From Bacillota bacterium (GTDB taxonomy: Bacteria > Bacillota > SHA-98 > UBA4971): a DNA stretch of 40,644 bases. Each line of letters begins with the position of its first letter. Position 1 is the first letter of the stretch. The DNA lies in NCBI GenBank assembly GCA_030024085.1, contig JASEJE010000027.1:1-40644 (forward strand), written 5' to 3'. The notes below the pieces were generated by a model. The model saw only the letters and a program-made list of their open reading frames with translations, was not told the DNA's origin and searched no databases. The position numbers and the translations under genes were made by a program. Of this stretch, positions 26,907 through 35,382 are shown piece by piece.

Positions 26907-28091
26907 GTGGACCAAGAACGGGGCCTTCGGGCCTACGAGTGGGGAACAGGCATCCTCGGTGCGGCGATTCTCGTCCATGCCGCGGCCGTGCGGGGTCTCG
27001 ACCAGGACTGGCTGCTCGTCACGTTCTGGTCCCTCGCGCACCTCTTCTTTGCGGACAAGGGTGTTCTCCTGCTCCCTGACGTCGCGTTCATACCGGGCTA
27101 CCCCATAACCATCGCCGCCCTGGCCACAACCGGCCTCGCCGGGCTTGCGCCGCTAGTGGTGTCGTCCATGATATGGAACGGCGTCTGCAAGGGCCGCAGC
27201 GTTTCGCGGATCGCCTTCAACATCGGGCACATAGCCCTTGCCGCCGCAGCCGCAAGAGGCGTTGCGATCCTCCTCTGGGGGACGTGTCGGCTCGACCATC
27301 CAGTATCGCCCCAGGGCCTCGTCCATGGCCTCGTCATCGTTCTCACCTTTCATGCGGTTTTCACAGCAGCCCACACGCTTCACAGGTACCTGCGCGATCC
27401 GGCGATTACCTTCCACCTGAGGCTGGGCCGGGCGCTCGCAAGAAGCCTGAAGGCCTTCGTGCCAAGCTACTATTTCTTCTCGGTGCTCCTCGTGCACCTC
27501 GTGCAGACGGGAGGCCCCATAGCAGGTTTTCTGTTCCTATCCGCAATCTACGCTCTCTGGCAGCAATTCTACCTCGTGAACGCCTACAGGGAGGAGGTGA
27601 GGAAGGCGACGACAGACGCCCTCACGGCGCTCGCCAACCGGGAGGGCCTCGAGAGGTCCCTCGACATCATGCTGCGGAAAGACAGGTTCCCGGTCTCCGT
27701 GCTCTTCGTGGACATTGACGACTTCAAACGTGTCAACGACACCTATGGCCACGACACGGGCGATAGGGTGCTGCGTACAATAGGGACGCTGCTCCGTGAT
27801 TTCGTGCGTGAGGACGATGTGGCGGCAAGGTGGGGCGGAGAGGAGTTCGTGGTGGTCCTCTGGCGCACGCCGCTCGCGGAGTCGTTTCAGATCGCCGAGC
27901 GCATCCGCAATGCTGTCCGTTCGACTTCGTTTCCCGAGGGCGTACACATCAGCGTGAGCATCGGCTGCGCTGCGGCTTACGCCCCGGACGACGTGTCACG
28001 TCTTCTCTCGCTGGCCGATTCCGCTCTTTACCGCGCCAAGGGGCAGGGTAAGGACCGGGTGTTCGTGGCTGCCGCCTCATCCAGGGAGTGA
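26907..28091 (+). CDS. Membrane diguanylate cyclase (GGDEF)
   Basis: 394-residue protein that should make cyclic di-GMP from GTP. The N-terminal half (about 10-220) contains around six hydrophobic segments of an unnamed sensory membrane module. The C-terminal GGDEF domain (about 235-390) has DALTALANREGLE, FVDIDDFKRVNDTYGHDTGD, catalytic RWGGEEF (GGEEF about 310) and SIGCA. An I-site RxxD (REDD) precedes GGEEF by five residues, so product inhibition is expected. Start GTG 26907 has a G-rich site (GCGGGGGG) about 6 bp upstream; GTG or ATG codons further up lack one. It is a single gene convergent with glgP. The signal sensed is unknown. Confidence 0.93.
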   Translation: MDQERGLRAYEWGTGILGAAILVHAAAVRGLDQDWLLVTFWSLAHLFFADKGVLLLPDVAFIPGYPITIAALATTGLAGLAPLVVSSMIWNGVCKGRSVSRIAFNIGHIALAAAAARGVAILLWGTCRLDHPVSPQGLVHGLVIVLTFHAVFTAAHTLHRYLRDPAITFHLRLGRALARSLKAFVPSYYFFSVLLVHLVQTGGPIAGFLFLSAIYALWQQFYLVNAYREEVRKATTDALTALANREGLERSLDIMLRKDRFPVSVLFVDIDDFKRVNDTYGHDTGDRVLRTIGTLLRDFVREDDVAARWGGEEFVVVLWRTPLAESFQIAERIRNAVRSTSFPEGVHISVSIGCAAAYAPDDVSRLLSLADSALYRAKGQGKDRVFVAAASSRE

Positions 28092-28163
28092 ACGTACACA
28101 CTGAGGAGCGTGCATCCCTTCCAGGCTAATCGCGCGAGCGCGGGAAACGCCCCGCGGAAAGAC

Positions 28164-28192
28164 AAGGCGGCGGGCTGCGCGCGCGCCGCCTT
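28164..28192. terminator. Inverted repeat between convergent genes
   Basis: AAGGCGGCG (28164-28172) and CGCCGCCTT (28184-28192) form a perfect 9-bp GC-rich stem between the convergent diguanylate cyclase and glgP genes, suitable as a bidirectional terminator. The AA...TT ends give weak A/T flanks only. Confidence 0.5.
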
Positions 28193-28293
28193 CGGTATTC
28201 GACCCATCATCTTCGCCCTATCTTCGACCAATCATCGATCCCCTGATCCGTCGGTCCATCGTCGATCCCTCGAACCGGCACCTGAGAGGGCCG

Positions 28294-30102
28294 TCAACAA
28301 CCTGCGGACGAAGCTGCGACCTGCCTGGATGCCGCGACTGGAATGTAGAGGCGGCTGTAGTATTCCTGGAGCATCCGGTGGGAGGAGAACTTCTCGGCCG
28401 TCGAGGCTATGCTCGCTTTCATCATCTCCACCCACTTCTCACGGTTCTCGTAGTAAGTCGGCAGGACCTCGCCGAGCAACACCTTGTAGAGAGCGTCAAG
28501 GTCGTGGTCGTCCTGCCCGGGCCCCTCGTATCCGTCACCGAACTGCCAGCCGTTCTCAGCGTGCCGACACGCCTCAGGCCACCAGCCGTCGAGCACACTC
28601 ACGTTGAGCACGCCGTTCATGGCGGCCTTCATGCCGGACGTGCCGCTCGCCTCCATGGGCCGTACGGGGTTGTTGAGCCACACGTCGCATCCCCGCGTCA
28701 TGAGGCGTCCGACCTTCATGTCGTAATCCTGCAGGAACGCCACGCTCCCCGGGTATCGCTTCGTCATTCTCACGAGGTTTGCCACGATGTCATGGCCCAC
28801 ATCATCGAGGGGATGCGCCTTACCGGCGAATACCAGTTGCAGCCTGCCGCTCTTGAGATATGGCTCGATGATGTCCGGCCGGCGGAAAATGAGGTCGCTG
28901 CGCTTGTACGGCGCCGCGCGCCTCGCAAACCCCACGACGATGCTGTCCGGCCTCAGAGCGACGCCGCACCTGGCCTCGATTTCGGCGAGGAGCGCCGTCT
29001 TCGCCTGCATGTGCGCGCCCCACAGGTCTCCTCCTGAGTCGCAGGCTCTGCGCACGGTCTCGTCCTGCCAGGTGCCCGGGTGGACGCCGTTGGTGACCGG
29101 GATGATGGGCGCCCTGCCCGCGACATCCTGCCACATCCTGTTAGCCGTCTCACAGTGCAACTCCGCTACAGCGTTGGAGATGCGCGAAAGACGAAGACCT
29201 GCAACGGTCATGTTGAACGGGTCGCCGCCGATCTGAACCATCTGCTCCTTCGAAAGGCCGTTGTACGCCCCCATGTAGCGCAGGAGATCGTGCCTGTGCG
29301 ACTCGTTGCCCTCCTTCACCGGTGTATGGGTGGTGAAGACTATCTCCAGGCGCGTCGCGTCAAGCGCCCTGTCAAAGCTCGCACCGCGCGACATCTTCTC
29401 GCGGATGAGTTCCACGGCCGCAAAGACCGGATGGCCGTCATTGAAATGATATACGTCCACATCTATGCCGAGGGCCCGGAGCGCCCTGACCCCGCCTATT
29501 CCCAGCACCATCTCCTGGGCGACGCGCTCCTCACCGAACCATCCGTAGAGCTGACCCGTGATCCACCTATCCTCATTGCCTGGGACATTCGTGTCGAGGA
29601 GGTACAGCGGAGCGTTTCCGTAACTATCAACCATCCAGATCTTGCACACGACGTCGCGGCCGCGAATCTTCACGGTCACGGTCTTTCGTGTGTCCTTGAG
29701 GAAATCGTACGAGTGACAGGGGTACGCGTCGAACGGCCTTCCATCCTCGCCAATGAGTTGTTTCGTATACCCCTGCCTCCAGAGTATGCCGATTCCCACC
29801 ACAGGCAGACTGAGATCGCATGCCGACTTCAAGTAGTCGCCCGCCAGAATCCCAAGACCGCCTGCGTAGATGCGGAGATCCTCGTGGAGCCCGAATTCCA
29901 TGCAGAAGTAGGCCACCCTGGGCGGCTGCGTGGCGCTGTCTGTGTACATAACTCTCCCCCTCGCGCGTCCGGCGTCATCCGCGTCTGGGAGCCAGGAGTC
30001 TGGGAGCCAGGACCTGCCGATGCCCGCTGCCATCCTGCCGGCAAGGCGTGCGACGGCACCCTGCAGATCCCTCATGAATCTCCCGAAAGACGCGGTCGCC
30101 AT
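28294..30102 (-). CDS. glgP: Alpha-glucan (glycogen/maltodextrin) phosphorylase, short GT35 type
   Basis: Releases glucose-1-phosphate from glycogen or maltodextrins with a pyridoxal-phosphate cofactor. The 602-residue product is of the short bacterial/archaeal type rather than the ~800-residue classical form. Recognisable segments are VAYFCMEFGLHEDLRIYAGGLGILAGDYLKSA, HFNDGHPVFAAVELI, TTHTPVKEGNESH, VTNGVHPGTW, and the PLP region EASGTSGMKAAMNGVLNVSVLDGWW with the cofactor lysine. ATG 30102 has AGAGGA 6 bp upstream; an earlier in-frame ATG at 30162 would overlap the promoter. A good promoter lies just upstream. It works with the phosphoglucomutase and glycogen synthase elsewhere in the window. 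Confidence 0.95.
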   Translation of the reverse strand: MATASFGRFMRDLQGAVARLAGRMAAGIGRSWLPDSWLPDADDAGRARGRVMYTDSATQPPRVAYFCMEFGLHEDLRIYAGGLGILAGDYLKSACDLSLPVVGIGILWRQGYTKQLIGEDGRPFDAYPCHSYDFLKDTRKTVTVKIRGRDVVCKIWMVDSYGNAPLYLLDTNVPGNEDRWITGQLYGWFGEERVAQEMVLGIGGVRALRALGIDVDVYHFNDGHPVFAAVELIREKMSRGASFDRALDATRLEIVFTTHTPVKEGNESHRHDLLRYMGAYNGLSKEQMVQIGGDPFNMTVAGLRLSRISNAVAELHCETANRMWQDVAGRAPIIPVTNGVHPGTWQDETVRRACDSGGDLWGAHMQAKTALLAEIEARCGVALRPDSIVVGFARRAAPYKRSDLIFRRPDIIEPYLKSGRLQLVFAGKAHPLDDVGHDIVANLVRMTKRYPGSVAFLQDYDMKVGRLMTRGCDVWLNNPVRPMEASGTSGMKAAMNGVLNVSVLDGWWPEACRHAENGWQFGDGYEGPGQDDHDLDALYKVLLGEVLPTYYENREKWVEMMKASIASTAEKFSSHRMLQEYYSRLYIPVAASRQVAASSAGC

Positions 30103-30127
30103 GCCGGTCCTCTTTCCCACGTGCCCG

Positions 30128-30156
30128 ATTATAACGCAAGATTCCATCGCGGGCAA
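30128..30156 (-). promoter_or_regulatory. Sigma-A promoter of glgP
   Basis: On the minus strand, -35-like TTGCCC (30156-30151) and a perfect -10 TATAAT (30133-30128) are 17 bp apart. The predicted transcript starts about 20 bp before ATG 30102, which supports that start over ATG 30162. Confidence 0.7.
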
Positions 30157-30303
30157 CTTCATGTCGACCAGTCCTTCGTCCAGTTACAGTCTCCTGAGGT
30201 CCGGTCTATCGTCCAGTTCCGGTGTCCGGCTCTGTCGTCCCTGTCGTAGTCTCATGGTCCCACGGCCGGTCGCTTCGTCTGCGTCGGTAGGTTCGCTTGC
30301 GGG

Positions 30304-30362
30304 CTGCCGCGAAAGCAGCTGCCGCGAAAACCGTGGCAGGGACGGTATACGCATGGTAAAAT
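30304..30362 (+). promoter_or_regulatory. Extended -10 promoter and direct repeat before the GTPase gene
   Basis: TGGTAAAAT (hexamer TAAAAT, 30357-30362) is an extended -10 without a good -35. Upstream, CTGCCGCGAAA occurs twice 15 bp apart (30304-30314 and 30319-30329), a possible activator site. The rest of the 337-bp divergent gap to glgP holds only the glgP promoter and GTCCAGTT-type short repeats. Confidence 0.4.
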
Positions 30363-30439
30363 GATAGGGGCCGGCGGGCCATGTGATCCTGCCTATCCAG
30401 GCAATACCTATGTATGAGTATGAGGACGAGTGAGAGCTG

Positions 30440-31423
30440 ATGCCAGCAAACCTCACACCGCAGTATCTCGAGGCCGAGCAGGCCTTCAAGGAAGCGAAGA
30501 CCACTGCCGAGAAGATCGCTGCGCTCGAGGAAATGCTCGCCGTCATTCCGAAGCACAAGGGCACCGAGAAGCTCCAGGCCGACATAAAGCGACGCCTGTC
30601 GAAGCTGCGGGAGGAGGGTGAGCGGAAGGCGAAGACCGGCCGCCAGGACCCGTTCCTCATAGAAAGACATGGCGCGGGGCAGGTGGTCCTCGTGGGGTTT
30701 CCGAACTCCGGCAAGTCGGCCATCGTGGGCGCTCTGACAAGGGCCAAGGTGACGGTTGCCGAGTACCCGTTCTCCACAGCCCTGCCGCTGGCCGGGATGA
30801 TGCAGTTCGAGGACATCTGGATACAGCTTGTGGATATGCCCCCGGTGACCGAGGAGGAGATGCCGGCCGGGATGAGCGGCGCTCTCCGCAACGCCGACGC
30901 GCTCCTCATCGTCGTCGACGTCTCGTCCGATGACTGCCTGGATCAGCTCGAAGGCGTTCTCAGGCATCTCCGGGAGAAACGAATCCTCCGAGACGACTGC
31001 GAGATGGCAGCGGGGGTTCGAGGGCACACGCTCACCGGTTGCATGGTTGCGGCAACCAAGATCGACTTACCCCGATCCCGCGACAACCTGGAGATACTCA
31101 AGGAATACGTGCCACCGGCCCTCGAGATGGTCCCTGTGTCGGTGGCCTCGCGAGAGAACGTGGAGACCCTCCGGCGGCGAGTGTTCGATCTGCTCGGGAT
31201 CATCCGGATTTATACGAAGGTGCCAGGAAAGCCGCCAGACATGGGCCAGCCGTTCGTCCTGAAGAGAGGGAGCAGCGTCGTGGACATGGCCGCAGCGGTC
31301 CACCGGGACTTCCCGTCGAAGCTGAAGAGCGCCAGGATATGGGGGTCTGCGAGGTTCGACGGGCAGTCAGTGCCGCGCGACTATATCCTCCACGACCGGG
31401 ACATCGTGGAACTCCATGTATAG
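30440..31423 (+). CDS. Obg/DRG-type GTPase with C-terminal TGS domain
   Basis: 327-residue GTPase. An N-terminal coiled helical region (about 1-70, EKIAALEEMLAVIPKHKGTEKLQADIKRRLSKL) precedes a G domain with G1 GFPNSGKS (86-93), G2 around YPFSTALP, G3 DMPP and G4 TKID. A TGS domain ends the protein (about 255-327, IRIYTKVPGKPPDMGQPFVLKRGSSVVDMAAAVHRDF). This layout resembles archaeal/eukaryotic DRG proteins more than canonical bacterial Obg. The typical role is ribosome- or RNA-linked regulation; the substrate here is unknown. G3 reads DMPP rather than DxxG, so catalysis may be altered. ATG 30440 has only a weak GAGG site. Confidence 0.9.
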   Translation: MPANLTPQYLEAEQAFKEAKTTAEKIAALEEMLAVIPKHKGTEKLQADIKRRLSKLREEGERKAKTGRQDPFLIERHGAGQVVLVGFPNSGKSAIVGALTRAKVTVAEYPFSTALPLAGMMQFEDIWIQLVDMPPVTEEEMPAGMSGALRNADALLIVVDVSSDDCLDQLEGVLRHLREKRILRDDCEMAAGVRGHTLTGCMVAATKIDLPRSRDNLEILKEYVPPALEMVPVSVASRENVETLRRRVFDLLGIIRIYTKVPGKPPDMGQPFVLKRGSSVVDMAAAVHRDFPSKLKSARIWGSARFDGQSVPRDYILHDRDIVELHV

Positions 31424-31542
31424 GCGTCCCCGGCCTGGCGGCAGGTTCACTTCTGCCCGCAGGTGCACGCTTGCGGCGGGCCGGCGGGTTCGCGGTTGAC
31501 GGTGAGGCGCGGCCGGCGTTGTTACGCGCAAGAGGGAGGGGT

Positions 31543-32370
31543 ATGCCAGTGACGTCCGGCATCCAGGCCAAAGTGGCTGAGATTGCGGCATCTTCCGGGG
31601 GGGTCTTCGGTGTCGCGGCGCGAAGCCTTCACACCGGTGAGGAGGTTTTTCTCAATCCAGACGAGCCGTTCAACGCGGCCAGCGTCATCAAGATCGCCAT
31701 CATGGTCGAGGTATTCAGGCAGGCCGAGGAGGGCCTCCTCCGCCTCGAAACCCGGCTCAGGCTCGCCGAGACCGACAAGGTCGGGGGGTCAGGCGTCCTG
31801 CAGGTGCTGTCCCCCGGTATCGAGCTTCCCATCATCGATCTCGTGCGTCTCATGATAGTGGTGAGCGACAACACCGCATCCAACCTGCTCATGGACATGG
31901 TCGGTGCGGACAGGGTGAACCAGACCATGCGAGATCTCGGGTTTCCTGGCATCGTCGTTCGCCGCAAGTTCATGACGGTGCCGGTCGCAAGGCCCGTGCC
32001 CAACTCCATAACCCCTCGGGACGTCACGGGCCTTCTGGAGAAGATCGCCAGGGAGCAGGTGGTCTCTGCCTGGGCATGCCGCCAGATGGTCGGGATCATG
32101 AAGCAGCAACAGTACAACGATCTCATTCCCGCCCTCCTTCCCGTGCCGGGCGATGAGGATGAACTCCTGGCAGGAGAGATGCCTCGCCTGGAGGTCGCCC
32201 ACAAGACCGGGTCGGTGTCGCGGGTCCGCCATGACGCCGGGATAGTGTACGTCCCGGGCCGCGACTACGTCGTCACCATCCTTACGAAGGAGCTTCCGCG
32301 TCCTCGCGACGGGGAGGACGCCATCCGCAGGATCTCCCTGGAGATCTACAGACATTTCGCCGGCGCATGA
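31543..32370 (+). CDS. Serine beta-lactamase-like hydrolase (beta-lactamase2 fold)
   Basis: 275-residue soluble protein with the penicillin-recognising triad of motifs: SxxK (S47-V-I-K50), SDN (108-110) and KTG (about 221-223, AHKTGSVS). No ExxLN motif of class A beta-lactamases is seen between SDN and KTG, so deacylation would be slow. A peptidase, esterase or cell-wall role is more likely than drug resistance. No signal peptide is visible, which is unusual for a cell-wall enzyme. ATG 31543 follows AGGGAGGGG. The PIG-L deacetylase and GH4 genes follow within 50 bp, so it may belong to the same sugar or muropeptide-handling operon (inference). Confidence 0.87.
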   Translation: MPVTSGIQAKVAEIAASSGGVFGVAARSLHTGEEVFLNPDEPFNAASVIKIAIMVEVFRQAEEGLLRLETRLRLAETDKVGGSGVLQVLSPGIELPIIDLVRLMIVVSDNTASNLLMDMVGADRVNQTMRDLGFPGIVVRRKFMTVPVARPVPNSITPRDVTGLLEKIAREQVVSAWACRQMVGIMKQQQYNDLIPALLPVPGDEDELLAGEMPRLEVAHKTGSVSRVRHDAGIVYVPGRDYVVTILTKELPRPRDGEDAIRRISLEIYRHFAGA

Positions 32371-32415
32371 ACGCGCCTCCACGCGGATTCCCAAGCACTG
32401 AGCGGGGGTGGTCTC

Positions 32416-33159
32416 ATGGGTCTCAAGGACTTTCTAGGCGTTCCGAGACTCGAGACGGCAAAGCGGGTGCTGGCCGTCCAGCCTCATCCCGACGACAACG
32501 AGATCGGCGCGGGCGGCACCCTGGCGTGGCTTGCCAGCCTCGGCGTCGAGGTCGTCTACCTCACCGTGACCGACGGGTGCATAGGCACACAGGACCCATC
32601 GACGAGCCCGGAGAAACTGGCGGAGATCCGGCGGGGTGAAGCAGAGCGCTCGGCCCGGCACCTTGGAGTGTCCCGGCTTCTGTGGCTCGGGTATCACGAC
32701 GGTGACGTCCCTGAAGAGCGTGAGCTCACCGCAAGGATCATGGGCATCGTGCGAACCGTGAAGCCCGATGCCGTCCTCGTTCCCGACCCGTGGCTCCCGT
32801 ACGAGGCCCACAGGGACCACCGCCTGACAGGCCTCGCCACGGCAGGCGCGTGCATACTGGCGGGTTTCCCCCACGCGAGCTCGGAGCCGGATGCGCCTCC
32901 ACACGCTGTCCCGTCCGTCGGGTTTTACTGCACCACGAGGCCGAACACCTGGATCAACGTGGACAGAACCTGGGGCAAGAAGATGGAGGCCGTAAGGATG
33001 CATGCGAGCCAGTTCCCAGAGGGCTGGACGATGATCTCCATGTACCTGGACATGAAGGCGCGGGAACTTGCGAAGGGCCGGGGCTTTGCGCGGGCTGAGG
33101 CCCTGAAGGTGCTCCCCACGCTGCTTCTCCACTTCAACGTGGACACGGAGGGATACTGA
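32416..33159 (+). CDS. PIG-L (LmbE) family zinc deacetylase
   Basis: 247-residue zinc-dependent N-deacetylase. Motifs are HPDDNE (H24, D26, D27) near the start and AHRDHR (about 131-136) for metal binding. The family removes acetyl groups from N-acetylglucosamine-containing compounds, including GlcNAc-malate (bacillithiol), GlcNAc-inositol and diacetylchitobiose. ATG 32416 follows a GGGGGTGG-like site. The stop TGA overlaps the ATG of the GH4 gene (TGATG), implying tight coupling, so the substrate may be an acetylated glycoside later cut by GH4 (inference). The exact substrate cannot be fixed. Confidence 0.92.
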   Translation: MGLKDFLGVPRLETAKRVLAVQPHPDDNEIGAGGTLAWLASLGVEVVYLTVTDGCIGTQDPSTSPEKLAEIRRGEAERSARHLGVSRLLWLGYHDGDVPEERELTARIMGIVRTVKPDAVLVPDPWLPYEAHRDHRLTGLATAGACILAGFPHASSEPDAPPHAVPSVGFYCTTRPNTWINVDRTWGKKMEAVRMHASQFPEGWTMISMYLDMKARELAKGRGFARAEALKVLPTLLLHFNVDTEGY

Positions 33160-34517
33160 TGCCACCAGGACGGGTATGCTCAGGTGGTCTCAAGCTCGCG
33201 GTCATAGGCGGGGGCTCGAGCTACACGCCCGAACTCGTGGACGGGGTCATTCGCAGGGCGGATGAGCTTCCAGTGAAACGCATTGCCCTCGCGGACATCC
33301 CCGATAGCCGCGAGAAGCTGGACATCATCGCCGGCCTCACCCGGCGGATGATCCAGCGGGCGGGGCTGGACATTGAAGTGACCGCGGGCTTCGACAGGGA
33401 GAGGGCCATCTCCGGCGCGGACTTCGTGGTGACACAGTTCCGGGTCGGGGGGCTTGCGGCGCGCGCCCAGGACGAGCGCATCCCGCTCAAATACAACATC
33501 ATCGGCCAGGAGACCACAGGTCCCGGCGGGTTCGCCAAGGCCCTTCGGACCATTCCGGTCGCCCTCGACATCGCTCGCGACGTGGAGCGCCTCGCCCCGG
33601 ACGCGTGGCTCATCAACTTTACCAACCCTTCGGGGATCGTGACGGAGGCCGTGACCCGGCACACCGGCGCCCGGTGCATCGGTCTGTGCAACGTCCCCAT
33701 GAGCATGCAGAGGATGATCGCCGCACGTCTCGGCATAGATCCTCGCAGCGTGAAGGTAGAGTTCGTAGGCCTGAACCACCTCAGCTGGGCGCGCAGGGTG
33801 ACCGTGAACGGCACGGATGTGACCCGAGCCATCCTCTCGCACGACCTCGTAAGGCGCGAGTTCGAGCACGCGGGAGGCGTCGGGGGCGCCGCGGACGCCC
33901 CGGGGCTCCTGGACGCGCTCGGCATGATCCCGTCCTACTATCTGCGCTACTACTACTTCCATGACGCCCTTGTGGAGGACGAGAAAAGGCAGATCCAGGA
34001 GGGGCGCGGCACCCGCGCGGACCAGGTCATGGCCATCGAGAAGGAGCTCTTCAAGCGGTACGCCGACCCGGGCCTCTCGGAGAAGCCCGCCGAGCTTTCA
34101 CAGAGGGGCGGGGCGTGGTATTCGGAGGCGGCGCTCGCATGTGTCTCGGCCATCTACAACGACAGGGACGAGGTGCACGTGCTGAACGTGCCGTCGCGGG
34201 GGGCGGTGCCCGACCTTCCGGACGACGCCGTGGTCGAGACGAACTGCCTGGTGAACGGGACGGGAGCGCACCCCGTGGCTCAGGGGCCTCTACCCGACTC
34301 CATCCGGGGCCTCGTGCAGCATGTCAAGGCATACGAACGGCTGACTGTGGAGGCGGCAGTGAAGGGTGACGCGGGTGTGGCATATCTCGCCCTTCTTGCG
34401 CACCCCCTGGTGCCTGGCGCAGCTATCGCGAGGTCGCTCCTTGAAGACATTCTGCGCGCCAACGCCGGGCATCTGCCAGGCTTCGAAAAACCCCTGAAGG
34501 ACAACAAGGATTCGTAG
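33159..34517 (+). CDS. Family GH4 glycosidase (6-phospho-beta-glucosidase-like)
   Basis: 452-residue NAD+- and Mn2+-dependent glycosidase that works by oxidation at C3 and elimination. An N-terminal Rossmann motif (KLAVIGGGSSYTPELV), NFTNPSGIVTEAV, metal ligands C177 (GLCNVPMSM) and H207 (GLNHLSW), and a C-terminal helical region are present. The C-N-V-P form is typical of the 6-phospho-beta-glucosidase branch rather than the alpha-galactosidase or alpha-glucosidase branches. ATG 33159 overlaps the PIG-L stop; the conserved fold begins near residue 11, so a slightly later start cannot be excluded. No PTS genes are seen nearby, so the phosphorylated substrate's origin is unclear. Confidence 0.93.
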   Translation: MPPGRVCSGGLKLAVIGGGSSYTPELVDGVIRRADELPVKRIALADIPDSREKLDIIAGLTRRMIQRAGLDIEVTAGFDRERAISGADFVVTQFRVGGLAARAQDERIPLKYNIIGQETTGPGGFAKALRTIPVALDIARDVERLAPDAWLINFTNPSGIVTEAVTRHTGARCIGLCNVPMSMQRMIAARLGIDPRSVKVEFVGLNHLSWARRVTVNGTDVTRAILSHDLVRREFEHAGGVGGAADAPGLLDALGMIPSYYLRYYYFHDALVEDEKRQIQEGRGTRADQVMAIEKELFKRYADPGLSEKPAELSQRGGAWYSEAALACVSAIYNDRDEVHVLNVPSRGAVPDLPDDAVVETNCLVNGTGAHPVAQGPLPDSIRGLVQHVKAYERLTVEAAVKGDAGVAYLALLAHPLVPGAAIARSLLEDILRANAGHLPGFEKPLKDNKDS

Positions 34518-34691
34518 GCTTCGCGCTCACTTTGCTTTTTCTGGTGGCGTGCATCTGTCACCCCTCCCGAGTTCGACAGTCACAAGGCACACAGAGGGGA
34601 TTTCCGGGATCGGGGATCTAGATTTCATGCGGTTCCGGGCGTTCGGTCAGGTCCGAAACTCGAAAAGTCAATAGGCACACGTATGATTGCA

Positions 34692-34789
34692 GCTCCAGAA
34701 CGTCGGGTTGCTGATACGACGCGTGGCGAAAGGCCACGCAGATGTGATGTTTACGTCGTGGCCTCATTGGAAACGGGGCGTTCTGGAGC
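34692..34789. ncRNA. Candidate structured element before the ACGTCA array
   Basis: Perfect 11-bp outer arms GCTCCAGAACG (34692-34702) and CGTTCTGGAGC (34779-34789) enclose a nested stem ACGACG/CGTCGT and a 7-bp hairpin GCGTGGC-GAAAG-GCCACGC. It could be a structured RNA, a cruciform or a small mobile element. I recognise no known riboswitch. The flanking 34518-34690 contains no gene. Confidence 0.4.
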
Positions 34790-34795
34790 GGCCTT

Positions 34796-35300
34796 CTAAT
34801 TCTACTCTGTTACGTGTGGATTTCCTGGTACTGCCGTCGCTTGAGCCGACAGCTGACGTACGTCACGGGTTTTTCGTTAAGCGTTCCCTACGTCATCAGT
34901 GAGGGCTGTCGAGTGACGTACATCACTGGTCCCGGCCTTACCCGTTCCCTCCGTCACACATGCGAGGGGATGGATGACGTACGTCACTCGTCAGGCTCTT
35001 CCCGTTCCGTACCTCACGCATCTGAAGCCAAACGGTGACGTGCGTCATCGTTCCCGCCTTACCCGTTCCCTGCGTCACGGGTTCTCCACCAAGCGTTCCA
35101 TACGTCACTCGTCGGAGCGGCACCAGTGACGTACGTCACTGGTGCCTCCTGAGCCGTTCCCTACGTCATCATTGGGAACGATCGACTGATGTACATCACT
35201 GGTCCGGGCATTACGCGTTCTCTGCGTCACGCGTCGAATCCAACTGCTGACGCATATCACTACTCCCGCCTTACCCGTTCCGTACATCACGGGTGCTCCA
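34796..35300. repeat. Phased ACGTCA repeat array (15 motifs, 30-31 bp apart)
   Basis: ACGTCA or a one- or two-base variant occurs at 34860, 34890, 34920, 34951, 34981, 35011, 35042, 35072, 35102, 35133, 35163, 35193, 35224, 35254 and 35284, each 30 or 31 bp from the last. Alternate motifs sit in a palindrome TGACGTACGTCA, giving a 60-61-bp higher-order unit with a conserved CCCGCCTTACCCGTTCCC filler. One unit has an extra half (35036 to 35127). The array lies between convergent genes. It is not CRISPR-like because the fillers are similar to each other. Confidence 0.9.
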
Positions 35301-35382
35301 GGAAGTGCACGGTCAAGGACCACCAGGGCCAGGAGTCGCCATGCCAGACAAGCCCGCCAGGCCCACGAGGCCGGGTGGCATT

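Noticed and set aside
31543-32370. Antibiotic-resistance class A beta-lactamase
   Set aside because: SxxK, SDN and KTG are present, but no ExxLN motif or signal peptide was seen, so a resistance role is not supported.
34854-35300. CRISPR array
   Set aside because: The repeated motif is only 6-12 bp, the intervening stretches resemble each other rather than being unique spacers, and no cas gene is present.
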